A DNA stretch of 43,291 nt from a virus. Below are positions 31,801 to 37,694 of this stretch, in pieces. Location: the IMG/VR virus record IMGVR_UViG_3300042547_000645, positions 1-43,291 of that record, one strand, 5' to 3'. The first letter of the stretch is position 1, and the number at the start of each line of letters is the position of its first letter. The notes under the pieces are model-generated. The model was given only the letters and a program-made list of their open reading frames with translations. It searched no databases and was not told the DNA's origin. The translations under genes and the position numbers were made by a program.

Positions 31801-33998
31801 GGCTTTCCCCTGCCGGTACGGTGGATGTGATCCGTAAGCGGCTTTTGAATGCGCAGGACGGTGAGCGGGTGCGCGCCCGGTCGTTCCTGCAAACGGTTCA
31901 ATCCGAAACAGGTTTGCCGAAGGAGTTGCTGGATCGGCTGGCGTCGGTTGATCCGCAGACCTATCAGCAGATGCGCTCCGGCGAAATGGTGAAGGCGTTC
32001 CGTGCGTGGCTCGATCAGGGCGCGGCGAATGTTTCCCGTGCCGATGCGTTTGTGATGAGCAATGAGAAGGCTGACGGGGTGAAGGGTACGCTGGCTGCCG
32101 CGCTGATTGACAGGTATAATTCAGAGGATAACTGGGAAGCAGCAAGCCGGATCATTGACCATATCGACCAGCTGGCACGTGAAAACGGTCAGTTTAATCA
32201 GGCTTTGTCTTTCGTGGCGGCTCATTCCGGCAAGAGTTTTATGCGGTCGGTGGATAAGTTCCTGCAAAAGTACAAGGTTTCTATCCCGGATGATGTGCTG
32301 GAGAGTATCCGGCAGGATTATATCAAGGCAACCCGCATTGATGATGAGGCGGCGCGGATGGATGCCGTGTCCGCTGTGATTGAGCGGGTGGCCGCCCTCG
32401 CCCCGACGAAGTGGAATGACTGGATCGGCGCCTATCGCTACACGAATATGCTTTCCAACCCGCGCAGCCATGAGCGCAATGTGTGGGGTAACTTTTTCCA
32501 GACGTTTGTGGCTCGTCCGCTGGCTCTGGCCGGTCAAGGCCGGTTGATTGGCGCGGTGCAGTATGAAGCGTCGGCTTTCAAGTCGCTGCCTAATGCGGTT
32601 CAGGCGTTCAAGGATGCTTGGAACAGCGGATCGACCGGCAATCGCTGGTTTGAATCCATGAACAGCAACATGAGCAAGTTTGAGAGTGAACGGATGCGCC
32701 AGGGGGCGCAGGCAGTTCCTGCCCGTAAGGCATTGCTGGTGGTGGGTCGCCTTCTCGAAGCTCAGGATAAGTTTTTCTCTGCCATGATTGCGCAGGGTGA
32801 AACCTACCGGCTGGTGCAGAAGGGCGTGACTCCGGATCAGGCGGTTGCGCTGGGCAATAAGCTGGCGGATGATCTGCTGTACCGCGAGAAGCTGGGCAAC
32901 GATATGGGCGACAAGTCCAAGGCGTTCGGCGTCCGGGCTCTGGATGCGGTGGGCTATCAGATGGAACAGCTTCGCAAGGCTCCGTTTATCGGCAAGCCGG
33001 CGGGGTGGTTCCTGCCATTCATCCGGACTCCCATCAACGTCGGCAAGCGTATGGTTGAGTTTTCCCCGCTTGGTTTTGTGCGCAATCCAACGGCTGGAAA
33101 GATGACGGCTGAACAGGCCGGACGCGCAGTTGCTGGGTCGGCGGTGATGATGGCCGGTGCGATGCTGGCGCTGGCAGGTCAGACAACCGGCGCCCCGCCG
33201 AAGGATAAGGATGAGCGCAAGCTGTGGTATGCGAGCGGTCGGCGTCCGTGGTCGGTTCTCCTTGGTGGAAAGTGGATTCCGATGTGGTATTTTGGATCGT
33301 TCGCCGGTGCGCTGGCGCTTCCAGCTGCTGCGCGGGATACCTGGGCGGATGATCCGGCCACTGCCGGCGCTCCGGTACACAAGAAGATGGTGAGCATTAT
33401 CGCCAACATGAGCGCGTTCTACGGATCGCAGACTCCTTTGCAGGGTGTCGGTACGTTCCTTGATATTGCAATGGGTAAGAGTGAATACACTACCGCCGGA
33501 TCGCTGGCGTTCAATGTCGGCCAGTTCGTTCCGGCCAGTGGGTTCCTGCGCTGGGCAAATCAGCTGGTGCTCGATCCCGTGTACCGGCGCGGCGGATCAT
33601 TCGAGGAAGGTTTCAAGAAGGATTATCCGTTCCTCAGCACGTCAACCCGCGCGGTGATGGGGCCTGAAATTAAGTCTCCATCCGGGCGAGTACTCCAGCC
33701 GGCTGAACCGGTGGTGCGTAAGACGGGATCAACCCTGCTTCCGTACGATGTGGATACGGTAAACCCTGAAATGGATGCGCGCTGGCAGGATCGGAATGAG
33801 ATTTTGAAGAATCGCGGACGGAACAATGAGGCGCTTGAGCAGGATATTCGGCGTGCGCTGCGCGGTGATATGCACCCTGACCAGGTGATTGATACGATTA
33901 AGCGTATGTCCGGCGGCAGCGTAGCCCTACGGGAAGAACGCGCGCGACTGATGCAGAAGGCCAAGGCGCGGTTTAAGGATGCGGGGCTGGAGAAGTAA
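25857..33998 (+). CDS. Giant internal virion protein, 2713 aa, with embedded metallopeptidase-like motif
   Basis: Begins with three copies of FDPDAYLA (residues 3-10, 22-29, 46-53). Gly-rich hydrophobic segments (about 165-225 and 370-385) could insert in membranes. Residues about 390-740 are a disordered region packed with heptad arrays and a duplicated 37-aa unit. A block typical of large polyvalent phage proteins follows (NDRTGPNGEKILFIEEIQSD near 1395, and LRDAIANGYDSISWTPGEVQ near 1510). HEAVH at about 1800-1804, with EELLAENF downstream, fits a zinc peptidase. A SAP-like segment lies near 1965-2000, and TNMLSNPRSHERNVWGNFF near 2200 opens a helical C-terminus. It is likely carried in the head and ejected with the DNA. 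Its 3' end overlaps the integrase gene by 26 bases. Confidence 0.8.
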   Translation: MAFDPDAYLAETDTAVMDAPAFDPDAYLAQKPEPTDRTNPTDVSGFDPDAYLAQKPEPVAPAPVADEKPFFRAGDTAAAIWDAVKGLGSTAPAAFYQLTEGMERPDRYSDPAKAAFAKADEYNQAMQAKTEANRAAGTSSSVGESVRAAGPSLGFSAGSMAASIPGRIAGAKAGAMVGGAVGGLIIPAPDPADIVTVPAGAAIGGLIGAFSGGVGTGGAAAYRMAGAQFLNEAFKNIEAESVRKSGRPMNEAERQSAYEALLPIAKNTAIWEAGPEAVGNAVTLGAGKIMFGLGRPLASKFAGTLAGKAAAGAGSLAVELGGETITQVAQKADQQKLDAIVQGRSPDGIAADWSKGGVVEAFKEVAPQTLAMMGLFGGAGAVAGAINKQINPQQPATSSQQPSTVPVPEEMKAWLDQQAGRPTTEVRGQGSEVSGQFNRQPSDLRLATDIEILQSEDRKAGRPTEVTDQQNLNNPQQTPAVSFPAGEQQAEQAAIAPEAPAIAPGALPAVMGQGSEVSGSATIANPQSSIPNPQSSADNIYMRMPIERVQADAALGNKRALDALAIRMTEAGRPMPEVRGQGSGVSVKAATNQRPVFSDDFYGRIESAGYTAATIGSSVRGNPHSETSAQGAAWRRGFEKFQGSEQNVPADETRQPATLNPEPSNIYMRMPIERVQADAALGNKRALDALAIRMTEAGRPMTEEARPPSAPTVEAGQPQIADVINREVNNEKNNRSGIAGFVEAQASGGGLPAPLPAKRSRAKGQPDQPRTFKENQLVKINSNQQYIRSGDSWVIARDGRIILDSKGKRKIVRRPELIAQIENRPGWQELKAQVKQQEGEVRARTRQADDEVRKFYDSDPALARVLREGGILMPEREPFATYPDEYAAIPRDFRGKVHAATKQRFGLPLDQHADQVGMDDESLRRKMEAAAEQADKIREAVMAGLPVPVQVDMRGNDLAAEAMLADMQQGIRPPQDAIDDFKDIYNDLLKLYGIDEKSLRNQDELADEDYYPVEALAERAALEDEAAAAEVRSQESGVRGQEPVVRDQPVAPAGEMFADVPFNLMGDAPVEQAPLKPKTQETPALFSNRELMGRNYDDLDNKGIQDLQVQATRENVDLTNVPNSAPRIREAIRAARRSDAPRNPVAGEIQAGADELFGTGAGKFRTEGAAFYSPLARAVEGFKQDTFSVEQLKGMVNNAPGVKAEELVDLGFTDWLDGIQGKVTKAQALEFIRNGGPQIQEVVKGFGAASTAFDGWSDSEIREHLVENMNADPDEVQPMNRAELIAWADRNADPFDASGAPSDPKFSQYQLPGGENYREVLLTLPDTQRKLTKDELIELGSLAKQRLAARIQAQPQLTSEQEDRYQELAKIDERVTKLFQSSHWDEPNVLAHVRLNDRTGPNGEKILFIEEIQSDWHQAGRKGGYKGEKKIDASGWTASLKNVNGTEGWDVRDANGSHVSEVAKDWKGEVRTAEDAIRISSAAEQKRADLEGSVPSAPFKKSWAMLAFKTILRDAIANGYDSISWTPGEVQAERYDLSKQIKSLSAWKVESGQWEVNFVDNNGTSHGQGPLPESALADTVGKDLAQKIIADGGGEYAGLDLKVGGEGMKGFYDQILPKEIQKYVGKMGGKVGTGEVQSSERVSKYYVLAEGFGRADRQEFDTHEEAYRHLKSIQAAEEEITGKTNGYRVEKAISNTLAPSIKQVWSLPITDAMRMKIGDEGQSLYRAGDPSDGLTFNEFTEKQRNESILLLKRILGDNVQVRTLAEKIMTPDGQAALGKYQQGWIDLVDGRADVKDTAAHEAVHAAVDLFLSPAERSRLLDAVGGNEELLAENFVQYAKDRSGAFGKVRIVAEKLIRFIKAFVTSRQSMGVPSDAVIKFYEDLMMGSMKNRSGQSAGGAASFRVDPNEENFKKVQSLYEAAQGETDPAKLEAIRQEFYKIRDLADAVNGRTAPAVSANTPVKRKQLADMSREELQSEAKAQGLSPAGTVDVIRKRLLNAQDGERVRARSFLQTVQSETGLPKELLDRLASVDPQTYQQMRSGEMVKAFRAWLDQGAANVSRADAFVMSNEKADGVKGTLAAALIDRYNSEDNWEAASRIIDHIDQLARENGQFNQALSFVAAHSGKSFMRSVDKFLQKYKVSIPDDVLESIRQDYIKATRIDDEAARMDAVSAVIERVAALAPTKWNDWIGAYRYTNMLSNPRSHERNVWGNFFQTFVARPLALAGQGRLIGAVQYEASAFKSLPNAVQAFKDAWNSGSTGNRWFESMNSNMSKFESERMRQGAQAVPARKALLVVGRLLEAQDKFFSAMIAQGETYRLVQKGVTPDQAVALGNKLADDLLYREKLGNDMGDKSKAFGVRALDAVGYQMEQLRKAPFIGKPAGWFLPFIRTPINVGKRMVEFSPLGFVRNPTAGKMTAEQAGRAVAGSAVMMAGAMLALAGQTTGAPPKDKDERKLWYASGRRPWSVLLGGKWIPMWYFGSFAGALALPAAARDTWADDPATAGAPVHKKMVSIIANMSAFYGSQTPLQGVGTFLDIAMGKSEYTTAGSLAFNVGQFVPASGFLRWANQLVLDPVYRRGGSFEEGFKKDYPFLSTSTRAVMGPEIKSPSGRVLQPAEPVVRKTGSTLLPYDVDTVNPEMDARWQDRNEILKNRGRNNEALEQDIRRALRGDMHPDQVIDTIKRMSGGSVALREERARLMQKAKARFKDAGLEK
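27032..27059 (+). repeat. Heptad array, 4 units (CCAGCAA type)
   Basis: CCAGCAA four times (one CCAGCAG), in phase within the giant protein gene, encoding a Gln/Pro/Ser-rich linker. Confidence 0.9.
27128..27162 (+). repeat. Heptad array, 5 units (AGAGGTC type)
   Basis: Five in-phase units of consensus AGRRGTC, encoding EVRGQGSEVSGQ. Confidence 0.9.
27380..27414 (+). repeat. Heptad array, 5 units (AGGGGTC type)
   Basis: Units AGCGGTC, ATGGGTC, AGGGGTC, AGAGGTC, AGCGGTT in phase; coding in the giant protein gene. Confidence 0.85.
27421..27462 (+). repeat. Heptad array, 6 units (CAATCCT/CAATCCC)
   Basis: Six perfect-phase units, differing only in the last two bases. Translated it gives NPQSSIPNPQSS. 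The unit is close to the CCCCAAT-type heptamers of cyanobacterial STRR repeats. Confidence 0.95.
27471..27581 (+). repeat. 111-bp duplicated unit, copy 1
   Basis: Encodes NIYMRMPIERVQADAALGNK and following residues to EAGRPM (37 aa). It is nearly identical to 27849-27959. Heptad arrays abut both ends. Confidence 0.95.
27584..27611 (+). repeat. Heptad array, 4 units (AGAGGTC type)
   Basis: AGAGGTC twice, AGGGGTC, AGGGGTT; begins three bases after the 111-bp unit. Confidence 0.9.
27820..27847 (+). repeat. Heptad array, 4 units (AACCCTG type)
   Basis: AACCCGC, AACCCTG twice, AACCCTC; ends one base before the second 111-bp unit. Confidence 0.9.
27849..27959 (+). repeat. 111-bp duplicated unit, copy 2
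   Basis: Matches 27471-27581 except for two or three bases that I could see. Confidence 0.95.
28943..28998 (+). repeat. Longest heptad array, 8 units (AGGAGTC/AGGGGTC)
   Basis: Eight in-phase units of consensus AGNRRYC. Because three heptads make 21 bases, the peptide repeats every seven residues (EVRSQES, GVRGQEP, VVRDQPV). Confidence 0.95.
30494..30521 (+). repeat. Heptad array, 4 units (GTGGAAA type)
   Basis: GTGGAAA twice, GCGGGCA, GTGGGAA. It lies in the folded polyvalent-type domain of the giant protein, just after the conserved ERYDLS segment. Confidence 0.75.
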
Positions 33999-35118
33999 AC
34001 ATTCTCAGCTCGGCAAGATCGTCGTCAACTGGAAACGGTTCGTCAACCTTAGGGATTTTGGCATAGTGGTTGAGCGTTACCTGGTAGGAGCTGTGGCCAA
34101 GCCAGTCGTGAGCGCGATCGAGCCCGTATTTTAAACGCCAGAATGATCCTCTCATGCGGCGCAGAACATACACGCTTTTCGATCCGTCGGGGATGAAGTC
34201 GCGCATCCATTTGGAAAGTTCCCGTTTTAGAAGGTTGTGCCTGGCAGTCGGCGTTCCGGCCAGTATGCGGGGGTCTCCGCCGAACTCTAGCAGGTCGTCC
34301 ATGACCTTCTGCGGCACCGGAATTTCGCGGGAGGTCTTCGGCTTGTAGCCTTCGGCCTCGCGCTGTTTGATATGCAGCCAGTAGATTCCCTTCTGATCCG
34401 TGCTGAACCAGTGCCGGCAGACTTCCTGCGCCTCTTCGTTGCGCAGTCCAAGGTCAAAGCAGAGAACGAAGGCCAAATAGAGCTGCTTGTTTTCGCGCTC
34501 GCGCAGTTTGCGTCCGGCTTCGATCATCCGGGTCATGGTTTCGCACGATGGCAGAGCGTTATCCACTTTGTCCGGCGTAATGATTTTGGCGGTAAGGAAT
34601 CGGTCGAAGGCTTTCGGGTGGACAATATCGTGCAGATAATCCATGCGCTTTGAGAAGATGCTGCGAGCCTGGCGTATCATGCTTTCAATGCTGCGCTTGC
34701 ATCCGGGTGATCCGTCGGCTGCCAGCATCGTGTCGGCATACTTCTTGAGAAGTTCAACGGTCAGCTCGGACATGCAGGCGGTTTCCGGCGCGGCAAATCC
34801 GGCCACGGTCATAATCTTTTTCAGGTTTCCGACGTTGCGGTGGGCGGTATCTTCTGCCGGAGATCCGCGGCGCAGGACTTCGGCGGTATAAAGGGCAATC
34901 AGTTCTCCAATGGTTGGAAAGGCAGCCTTTGAGCGGGTGCCGTATAGAGCGCCCCAGTCTTCTGTCTCTGCGGCCTTCTGCTTTACCTTCATCCGTTCCT
35001 TGGCCACGCGCAGATCACCGGTCTGGAGGCTCTCGGCGTAGCGATTTCCGGCAATGGTTTGAGTCCAGTACCATACTCCCTTGCGATTCGTTAGATTTTT
35101 TTCTTTCTTCGGAGCCAT
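33973..35118 (-). CDS. int: Tyrosine-family site-specific integrase
   Basis: 381 aa. The C-terminal catalytic domain has Arg226 (FDLGLRNEEA), Lys261 in the beta-hairpin (YKPKTSREIPVP), a second Arg320 in SVYVLRRMRG, His342 in DWLGHSS and the nucleophile Tyr352 in LNHYAKI. The HxxR box reads YVLR, with Tyr317 where His is usual. The N-terminal 60 residues form a probable arm-binding domain, and residues about 65-190 the core-binding domain. It should recombine attP (35329-35366) with a host tRNA-Lys gene. The gene is convergent with the giant protein gene and overlaps its end. Confidence 0.92.
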   Translation of the reverse strand: MAPKKEKNLTNRKGVWYWTQTIAGNRYAESLQTGDLRVAKERMKVKQKAAETEDWGALYGTRSKAAFPTIGELIALYTAEVLRRGSPAEDTAHRNVGNLKKIMTVAGFAAPETACMSELTVELLKKYADTMLAADGSPGCKRSIESMIRQARSIFSKRMDYLHDIVHPKAFDRFLTAKIITPDKVDNALPSCETMTRMIEAGRKLRERENKQLYLAFVLCFDLGLRNEEAQEVCRHWFSTDQKGIYWLHIKQREAEGYKPKTSREIPVPQKVMDDLLEFGGDPRILAGTPTARHNLLKRELSKWMRDFIPDGSKSVYVLRRMRGSFWRLKYGLDRAHDWLGHSSYQVTLNHYAKIPKVDEPFPVDDDLAELRMFTSPAPHP

Positions 35119-35328
35119 GATTCGCCTACCTTCCTGCGTCCTTTGATCATTGAAAACTTAATAAACCCTCTGTTGCTGGTAGCACGTGATTTTTTGATGT
35201 GCCTTGTGTTGTAACTTCATGTTGTTGGCTGTTTGTATTCCCTTGTGCATCGTTGTGCAAGCTGAAAGATTATAAACACCATTAAAAGCCAGTAATTTAA
35301 TGGGATTTGTTAAAGTTTTCTTTATGTT

Positions 35329-35366
35329 GGGCCGGTAGCTCAGTTGGTAGAGCATTTGACTTTTAA
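35329..35366 (+). other. attP: attP core: 5' half of a tRNA-Lys(TTT) gene
   Basis: These 38 bases read as tRNA positions 1-38: acceptor strand GGGCCGG, T8, D-arm with AGTTGGTA loop, anticodon stem 5' strand TTTGA and loop CTTTTAA with anticodon TTT at 35362-35364. From base 35367 the sequence (GCCCATG) no longer fits a tRNA and no 3' half exists in the window. It lies 210 bases from the integrase start, so it is the expected attP identity segment for integration into the host tRNA-Lys gene, with crossover in or near the anticodon loop. Confidence 0.85.
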
Positions 35367-35374
35367 GCCCATGT

Positions 35375-35442
35375 TTAAACACAAATTCCCCTTATTTATT
35401 TCCCGTTTTTGTGGCGTGTTGTGCCGTTTGCTGTGTGTTTAA
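35375..35442. promoter_or_regulatory. Inverted repeat beside attP, possible integrase/excisionase arm sites
   Basis: TTAAACACA at 35375-35383 and TGTGTTTAA at 35434-35442 are exact complements of nine bases, 50 bases apart, beginning nine bases from the tRNA half. The rest of 35119-35460 (about 340 bases) holds the attP core, short direct repeats (TTGTGCA near 35249 and 35260) and no credible gene. Confidence 0.4.
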
Positions 35443-35460
35443 GCATTTGTTTTTGTTACA

Positions 35461-35697
35461 TCACTGGCGGGATGCGTCCGCGCCCTTACTGCGCTTTTCT
35501 TCCCGTGCGGCAACGGCGATCCGGGCGCGTTCGCTGCGCTCGGCGGGTGTCATGCTGTGCATACATGCCTGCCCTTTGATTGAGTTGAGCAGGCTTTCGA
35601 CTTTGGCGCGGAAGCTGGTCGAGCGTTCGATATGTTCCAGGATGCGGCGCTCTTTGACGTCGAAATCCTTTTGGCATTGTGGGCAGGTGTATTTCAT
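35461..35697 (-). CDS. Small zinc-finger-like protein, 78 aa
   Basis: AAGGAG eight bases before the ATG at 35697 fixes the start; the longer ORF in this frame runs through the hydrolase gene. The N-terminus KYTCPQCQKDFDVKERRILEHI has one CPxC pair and a possible His ligand, giving a C2H-type or half-ribbon site. The rest is basic and helical (TPAERSERARIAVAAREEKRSKG). Last gene of the minus-strand operon. Function unknown. Confidence 0.6.
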   Translation of the reverse strand: MKYTCPQCQKDFDVKERRILEHIERSTSFRAKVESLLNSIKGQACMHSMTPAERSERARIAVAAREEKRSKGADASRQ

Positions 35698-35705
35698 GGG
35701 GCTCC

Positions 35706-36140
35706 TTATGTTGTTATTCCGAACAGGTGGTTTCCGATGGTTTGCTTGTGTGTCATGCAGGCCGACCAAATCGGGATTACGTTGAGAGTATGGTAGTGCG
35801 TGGCGGTGGTTGTTGGGCGGAATGTTCCAGCCCGCATTTGGCTTTCTATGCCTTCTAGGAATGCAAGGATGTCGGCCTCGGTTTGGTTGGACGGCTTGGG
35901 TTTGATGAATCCGGCGTTGTTGCATGAGAATTGTTTCGGGGCCAGACAAACCGCGTTGAGGGATTTTCCGTCCCGCTGCGCCCTGTTCCAGATCACCGAG
36001 GCGACGGCCAGAATTCCTTCGCGGCCTTCTCCTCTGGCTTCATGCCATATTGTTCCGGCGATTATTCCCTTGTTCATTTTCGTGCTTCCTTGTACTGCTC
36101 CAGCTGCCAATATGGCAAGCAGGATGATGATTGCGCGCAT
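35706..36140 (-). CDS. SleB/CwlJ-type cell wall hydrolase with signal peptide
   Basis: 144 aa. Signal peptide MRAIIILLAILAAGAVQG, then the Hydrolase_2 (SleB) domain: IIAGTIWHEARGEGREGILAVASVIWNRA with the catalytic Glu at 34, a CLAPKQFSCNN block and the closing HYHTLNVIPIW. Members are lytic transglycosylase-like muramidases of spore cortex or cell wall. Here it is a Sec-exported muralytic enzyme. It is carried in the accessory operon, not in the lysis cassette at 18474-19748, so it may act in host wall remodelling or superinfection control, or be a second endolysin. A leader hairpin precedes it. Confidence 0.85.
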   Translation of the reverse strand: MRAIIILLAILAAGAVQGSTKMNKGIIAGTIWHEARGEGREGILAVASVIWNRAQRDGKSLNAVCLAPKQFSCNNAGFIKPKPSNQTEADILAFLEGIESQMRAGTFRPTTTATHYHTLNVIPIWSACMTHKQTIGNHLFGITT

Positions 36141-36153
36141 GTTGAGTCTTTCT

Positions 36154-36178
36154 CGGAGGCTGTCAAGGGCCGCTTCCG
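36154..36178 (-). promoter_or_regulatory. Leader hairpin A, upstream of the SleB-type gene
   Basis: On the minus strand, stem CGGAAGC / GCCTCCG (one A-C mismatch) closes the 11-base loop GGCCCTTGACA (36171-36161). GAGAAAGA follows before the ATG at 36140. It belongs to the leader-hairpin family with the elements at 36594, 37124, 37709 and 39651. Confidence 0.7.
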
Positions 36179-36196
36179 GTTCGCCCTGGTGTCAAA

Positions 36197-36217
36197 ATTC
36201 GTGTCTGTAGCGGTTTA
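36197..36217 (-). repeat. CTACAGG-type repeat, copy 1
   Basis: Minus strand AACCGCTACAGACACGAAT, directly after the stop codon of the 121-aa gene. Related copies lie at 36619-36641, 36960-36980, 37044-37064 and 37075-37096. Confidence 0.65.
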
Positions 36218-36580
36218 TTCTTTGCCAGTTGCCTTTAAAATGGCGGTTTCCAGTACGTCTATGGCATCCTGCTCGTCAATGTTTTCCGGATCGGTGAGCG
36301 CTTCGAGAGCGTGCTGGCAGGCGGCGAGCAGATCGGGGACTGCTGCAATCAGTCTAGCATTGGCCAGGCTTTCTTCCGTGTCGTGTGTCTCGGATAGACC
36401 GCAAAGAGCAATGACAATATTTTCGCGTGTGTCAACCATAACGCCAATTTGCGCCTGGTCGAAAACATAACAAGCCCCTGCCTTCCACTTTCCCGGCGTG
36501 TGTAGTGGTATTCCGGCGGCTGCGCATAGTTCGGCGTGTGTGGCTGGTCTTCCGTCTTTCATGATTTTGATCGTGCTCAT
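36215..36580 (-). CDS. Hypothetical phage protein, 121 aa
   Basis: The C-terminal half, ESLANARLIAAVPDLLAACQHALEAL, is a helical motif common in short uncharacterised phage proteins. The N-terminal part holds a small alpha-beta segment. It is preceded by leader hairpin B with CAGAAAGAAG before the ATG. Function unknown; it sits in the accessory operon between the hydrolase and a Gly/Thr-tailed protein. Confidence 0.65.
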   Translation of the reverse strand: MSTIKIMKDGRPATHAELCAAAGIPLHTPGKWKAGACYVFDQAQIGVMVDTRENIVIALCGLSETHDTEESLANARLIAAVPDLLAACQHALEALTDPENIDEQDAIDVLETAILKATGKE

Positions 36581-36593
36581 GGTGCTTCTTTCT

Positions 36594-36610
36594 GCCGGGA
36601 TACGCCCGGC
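36594..36610 (-). promoter_or_regulatory. Leader hairpin B (short loop variant)
   Basis: Minus strand GCCGGG-CGTAT-CCCGGC, a perfect 6-bp stem with a five-base loop. It is followed by AGAAAGA and the start at 36580. It keeps the stem, GCGCCGG entry and purine tract of the family but not the long loop. Confidence 0.55.
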
Positions 36611-36618
36611 GCGGTTTT

Positions 36619-36641
36619 AATTTTCGTGCCTGTAGTGGTTT
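36619..36641 (-). repeat. CTACAGG-type repeat, copy 2
   Basis: Minus strand AACCACTACAGGCACGAAAA, directly after the stop of the 156-aa gene. Confidence 0.65.
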
Positions 36642-37110
36642 AGTATTCGCGCGGGTGCATGATTACGAGGACGCGGCGGCCGTTTTCGTCGGCGGTTGGG
36701 ATGGCCCAAAGTTCTGCGCCTTCGGGCAGCGGGAAGTCTGTAAAGGGGATTTCCTGCATGGTGCGGCGGTCGGCGTTGCCGTCGCTGCATGTGATATTGC
36801 ACTCGTTTTCTCCGGTCATTTGAATTTTCCAGCACTGGAAATCCGGATCGGGAATTTTTGCGGCCTCATATTGCCATGATGCGATTACGTCGATGAACCA
36901 AAAGGCTTCGCAAAGCTCAGCGAGTTTTCGCGCGCCGTCGGTGATGAGGATGCCGGGAAAATTGTGCCTGTAGTAGTTTCCGGTCCCGCCGATAGATTCC
37001 GCGCCTAGTTGTTCGAGCCGGGCGCGTAGTGCCTGCTGCTCGGTCGTCCCTGTAGCGGTTCCGGTCTCTGTGGTTTTCGTCCCTGTAGCGGTTTCGGGTG
37101 CTGTGTTCAT
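36640..37110 (-). CDS. Hypothetical protein, 156 aa, repeat-derived N-terminus
   Basis: Start at 37110, with GGAGAAAG at good spacing from leader hairpin C; upstream in-frame codons are shadow. Residues 4-24 (Thr/Gly/Glu-rich, two copies of TATGT) come from two copies of the CTACAGG repeat. The body (ELCEAFWFIDVIASWQYEAAK... and LPEGAELWAIPTADENGRRVLVIM) looks like an alpha-beta fold. A third repeat copy encodes GNYYRHNF. No family is recognised. Confidence 0.6.
   Translation of the reverse strand: MNTAPETATGTKTTETGTATGTTEQQALRARLEQLGAESIGGTGNYYRHNFPGILITDGARKLAELCEAFWFIDVIASWQYEAAKIPDPDFQCWKIQMTGENECNITCSDGNADRRTMQEIPFTDFPLPEGAELWAIPTADENGRRVLVIMHPREY
36960..37096 (-). repeat. CTACAGG-type repeats, copies 3-5, inside a gene
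   Basis: Cores at about 36960-36980, 37044-37064 and 37075-37096. The minus-strand form is AAACYRCTACAGGSAC. Two lie 33 bp apart and make the protein's N-terminal tail; the same motif lies between genes as copies 1 and 2. Confidence 0.6.
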
Positions 37111-37123
37111 GGTCTTTCTTTCT

Positions 37124-37148
37124 CCGGGGCTGTCAGTGGCCGCCCCGG
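37124..37148 (-). promoter_or_regulatory. Leader hairpin C
   Basis: Minus strand CCGGGGC / GCCCCGG, seven perfect pairs, loop GGCCACTGACA (37141-37131). GGCGAG lies before it and GGAGAAAG after. It occupies the 50-base gap between the stop of the 177-aa gene and the ATG at 37110. Confidence 0.8.
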
Positions 37149-37160
37149 CTCGCCGTGGTT

Positions 37161-37694
37161 TTAGTTCGTGAAAGGTTGGCCGGCGGCTGCGTAGGCTTCG
37201 CGGGTCCAGGCGCTGGCGGTGCGGCGGGTGTAGTTGGCCCAAAGTTCGCGGGCCTGGTCGGGTGTTACCTTGTGCAACTTCCGGCCGTCGAAGTGGTGCA
37301 GGACGGTTGTGGCGTCGCGGGCCGGTGACGCGATCCAGTCAACGGCGGTTTTCTCGTTTTCAAGTATCCGTTCGCGGGTGCAGCGTCCGAAAAGGTATGG
37401 GACCGATTCGCCCGGCGCTGGCCAACTTGGATCTTCTGCCGGCCGCATAAAATAAAGGTGCGTCCCGTATTTGTATGCGGAATGAATAAAAGGCATTCCC
37501 GGCCGGGCGTCGATTTGTTCGCGGTCGTGGTCTATGTCGGTGCGGTAGTCTGTAACGACCGAATTTATAATTTTTAGAAGCTGGCCGGCGGTTGTTTCTT
37601 GGCGCGCTTCTAGGTGCATAAATACGCCGGTATATGTGGCCGGCGTGCGGGTGCGGTCTTTCCACTGGCTGCGGGTCGGTCTGGTCGTGGTCAT
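37161..37694 (-). CDS. Hypothetical protein, 177 aa
   Basis: ATG at 37694 follows leader hairpin D and CAGAAAGG. Two recognisable stretches are YTGVFMHLEARQETTAGQLL and PYLFGRCTRERILENEKTAVDW. The C-terminus (TPDQARELWANYTRRTASAWTREAY) is helical. No family assignment is possible. It belongs to the block of genes following the AAA+ ATPase pair. Confidence 0.6.
   Translation of the reverse strand: MTTTRPTRSQWKDRTRTPATYTGVFMHLEARQETTAGQLLKIINSVVTDYRTDIDHDREQIDARPGMPFIHSAYKYGTHLYFMRPAEDPSWPAPGESVPYLFGRCTRERILENEKTAVDWIASPARDATTVLHHFDGRKLHKVTPDQARELWANYTRRTASAWTREAYAAAGQPFTN

Noticed and set aside
32121-33380. 419-codon minus-strand frame opposite the giant protein gene
   Set aside because: Same reason: antisense shadow with His/Arg-rich composition and no recognisable domain.
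35329-35366. Complete tRNA-Lys gene or intron-split tRNA
   Set aside because: No 3' half (anticodon stem, T-arm, acceptor) is found downstream or anywhere in the window, and an integrase lies beside it, so an attP half-tRNA is the better explanation.
35158-35382. 74-codon minus-strand frame over the attP region
   Set aside because: It covers the tRNA half and the integrase upstream region, has no ribosome-binding site and no recognisable protein content.
36154-36178. Leader hairpins as rho-independent terminators
   Set aside because: None is followed by a T-run on the minus strand; each is followed directly by a purine-rich ribosome-binding site and a start codon.
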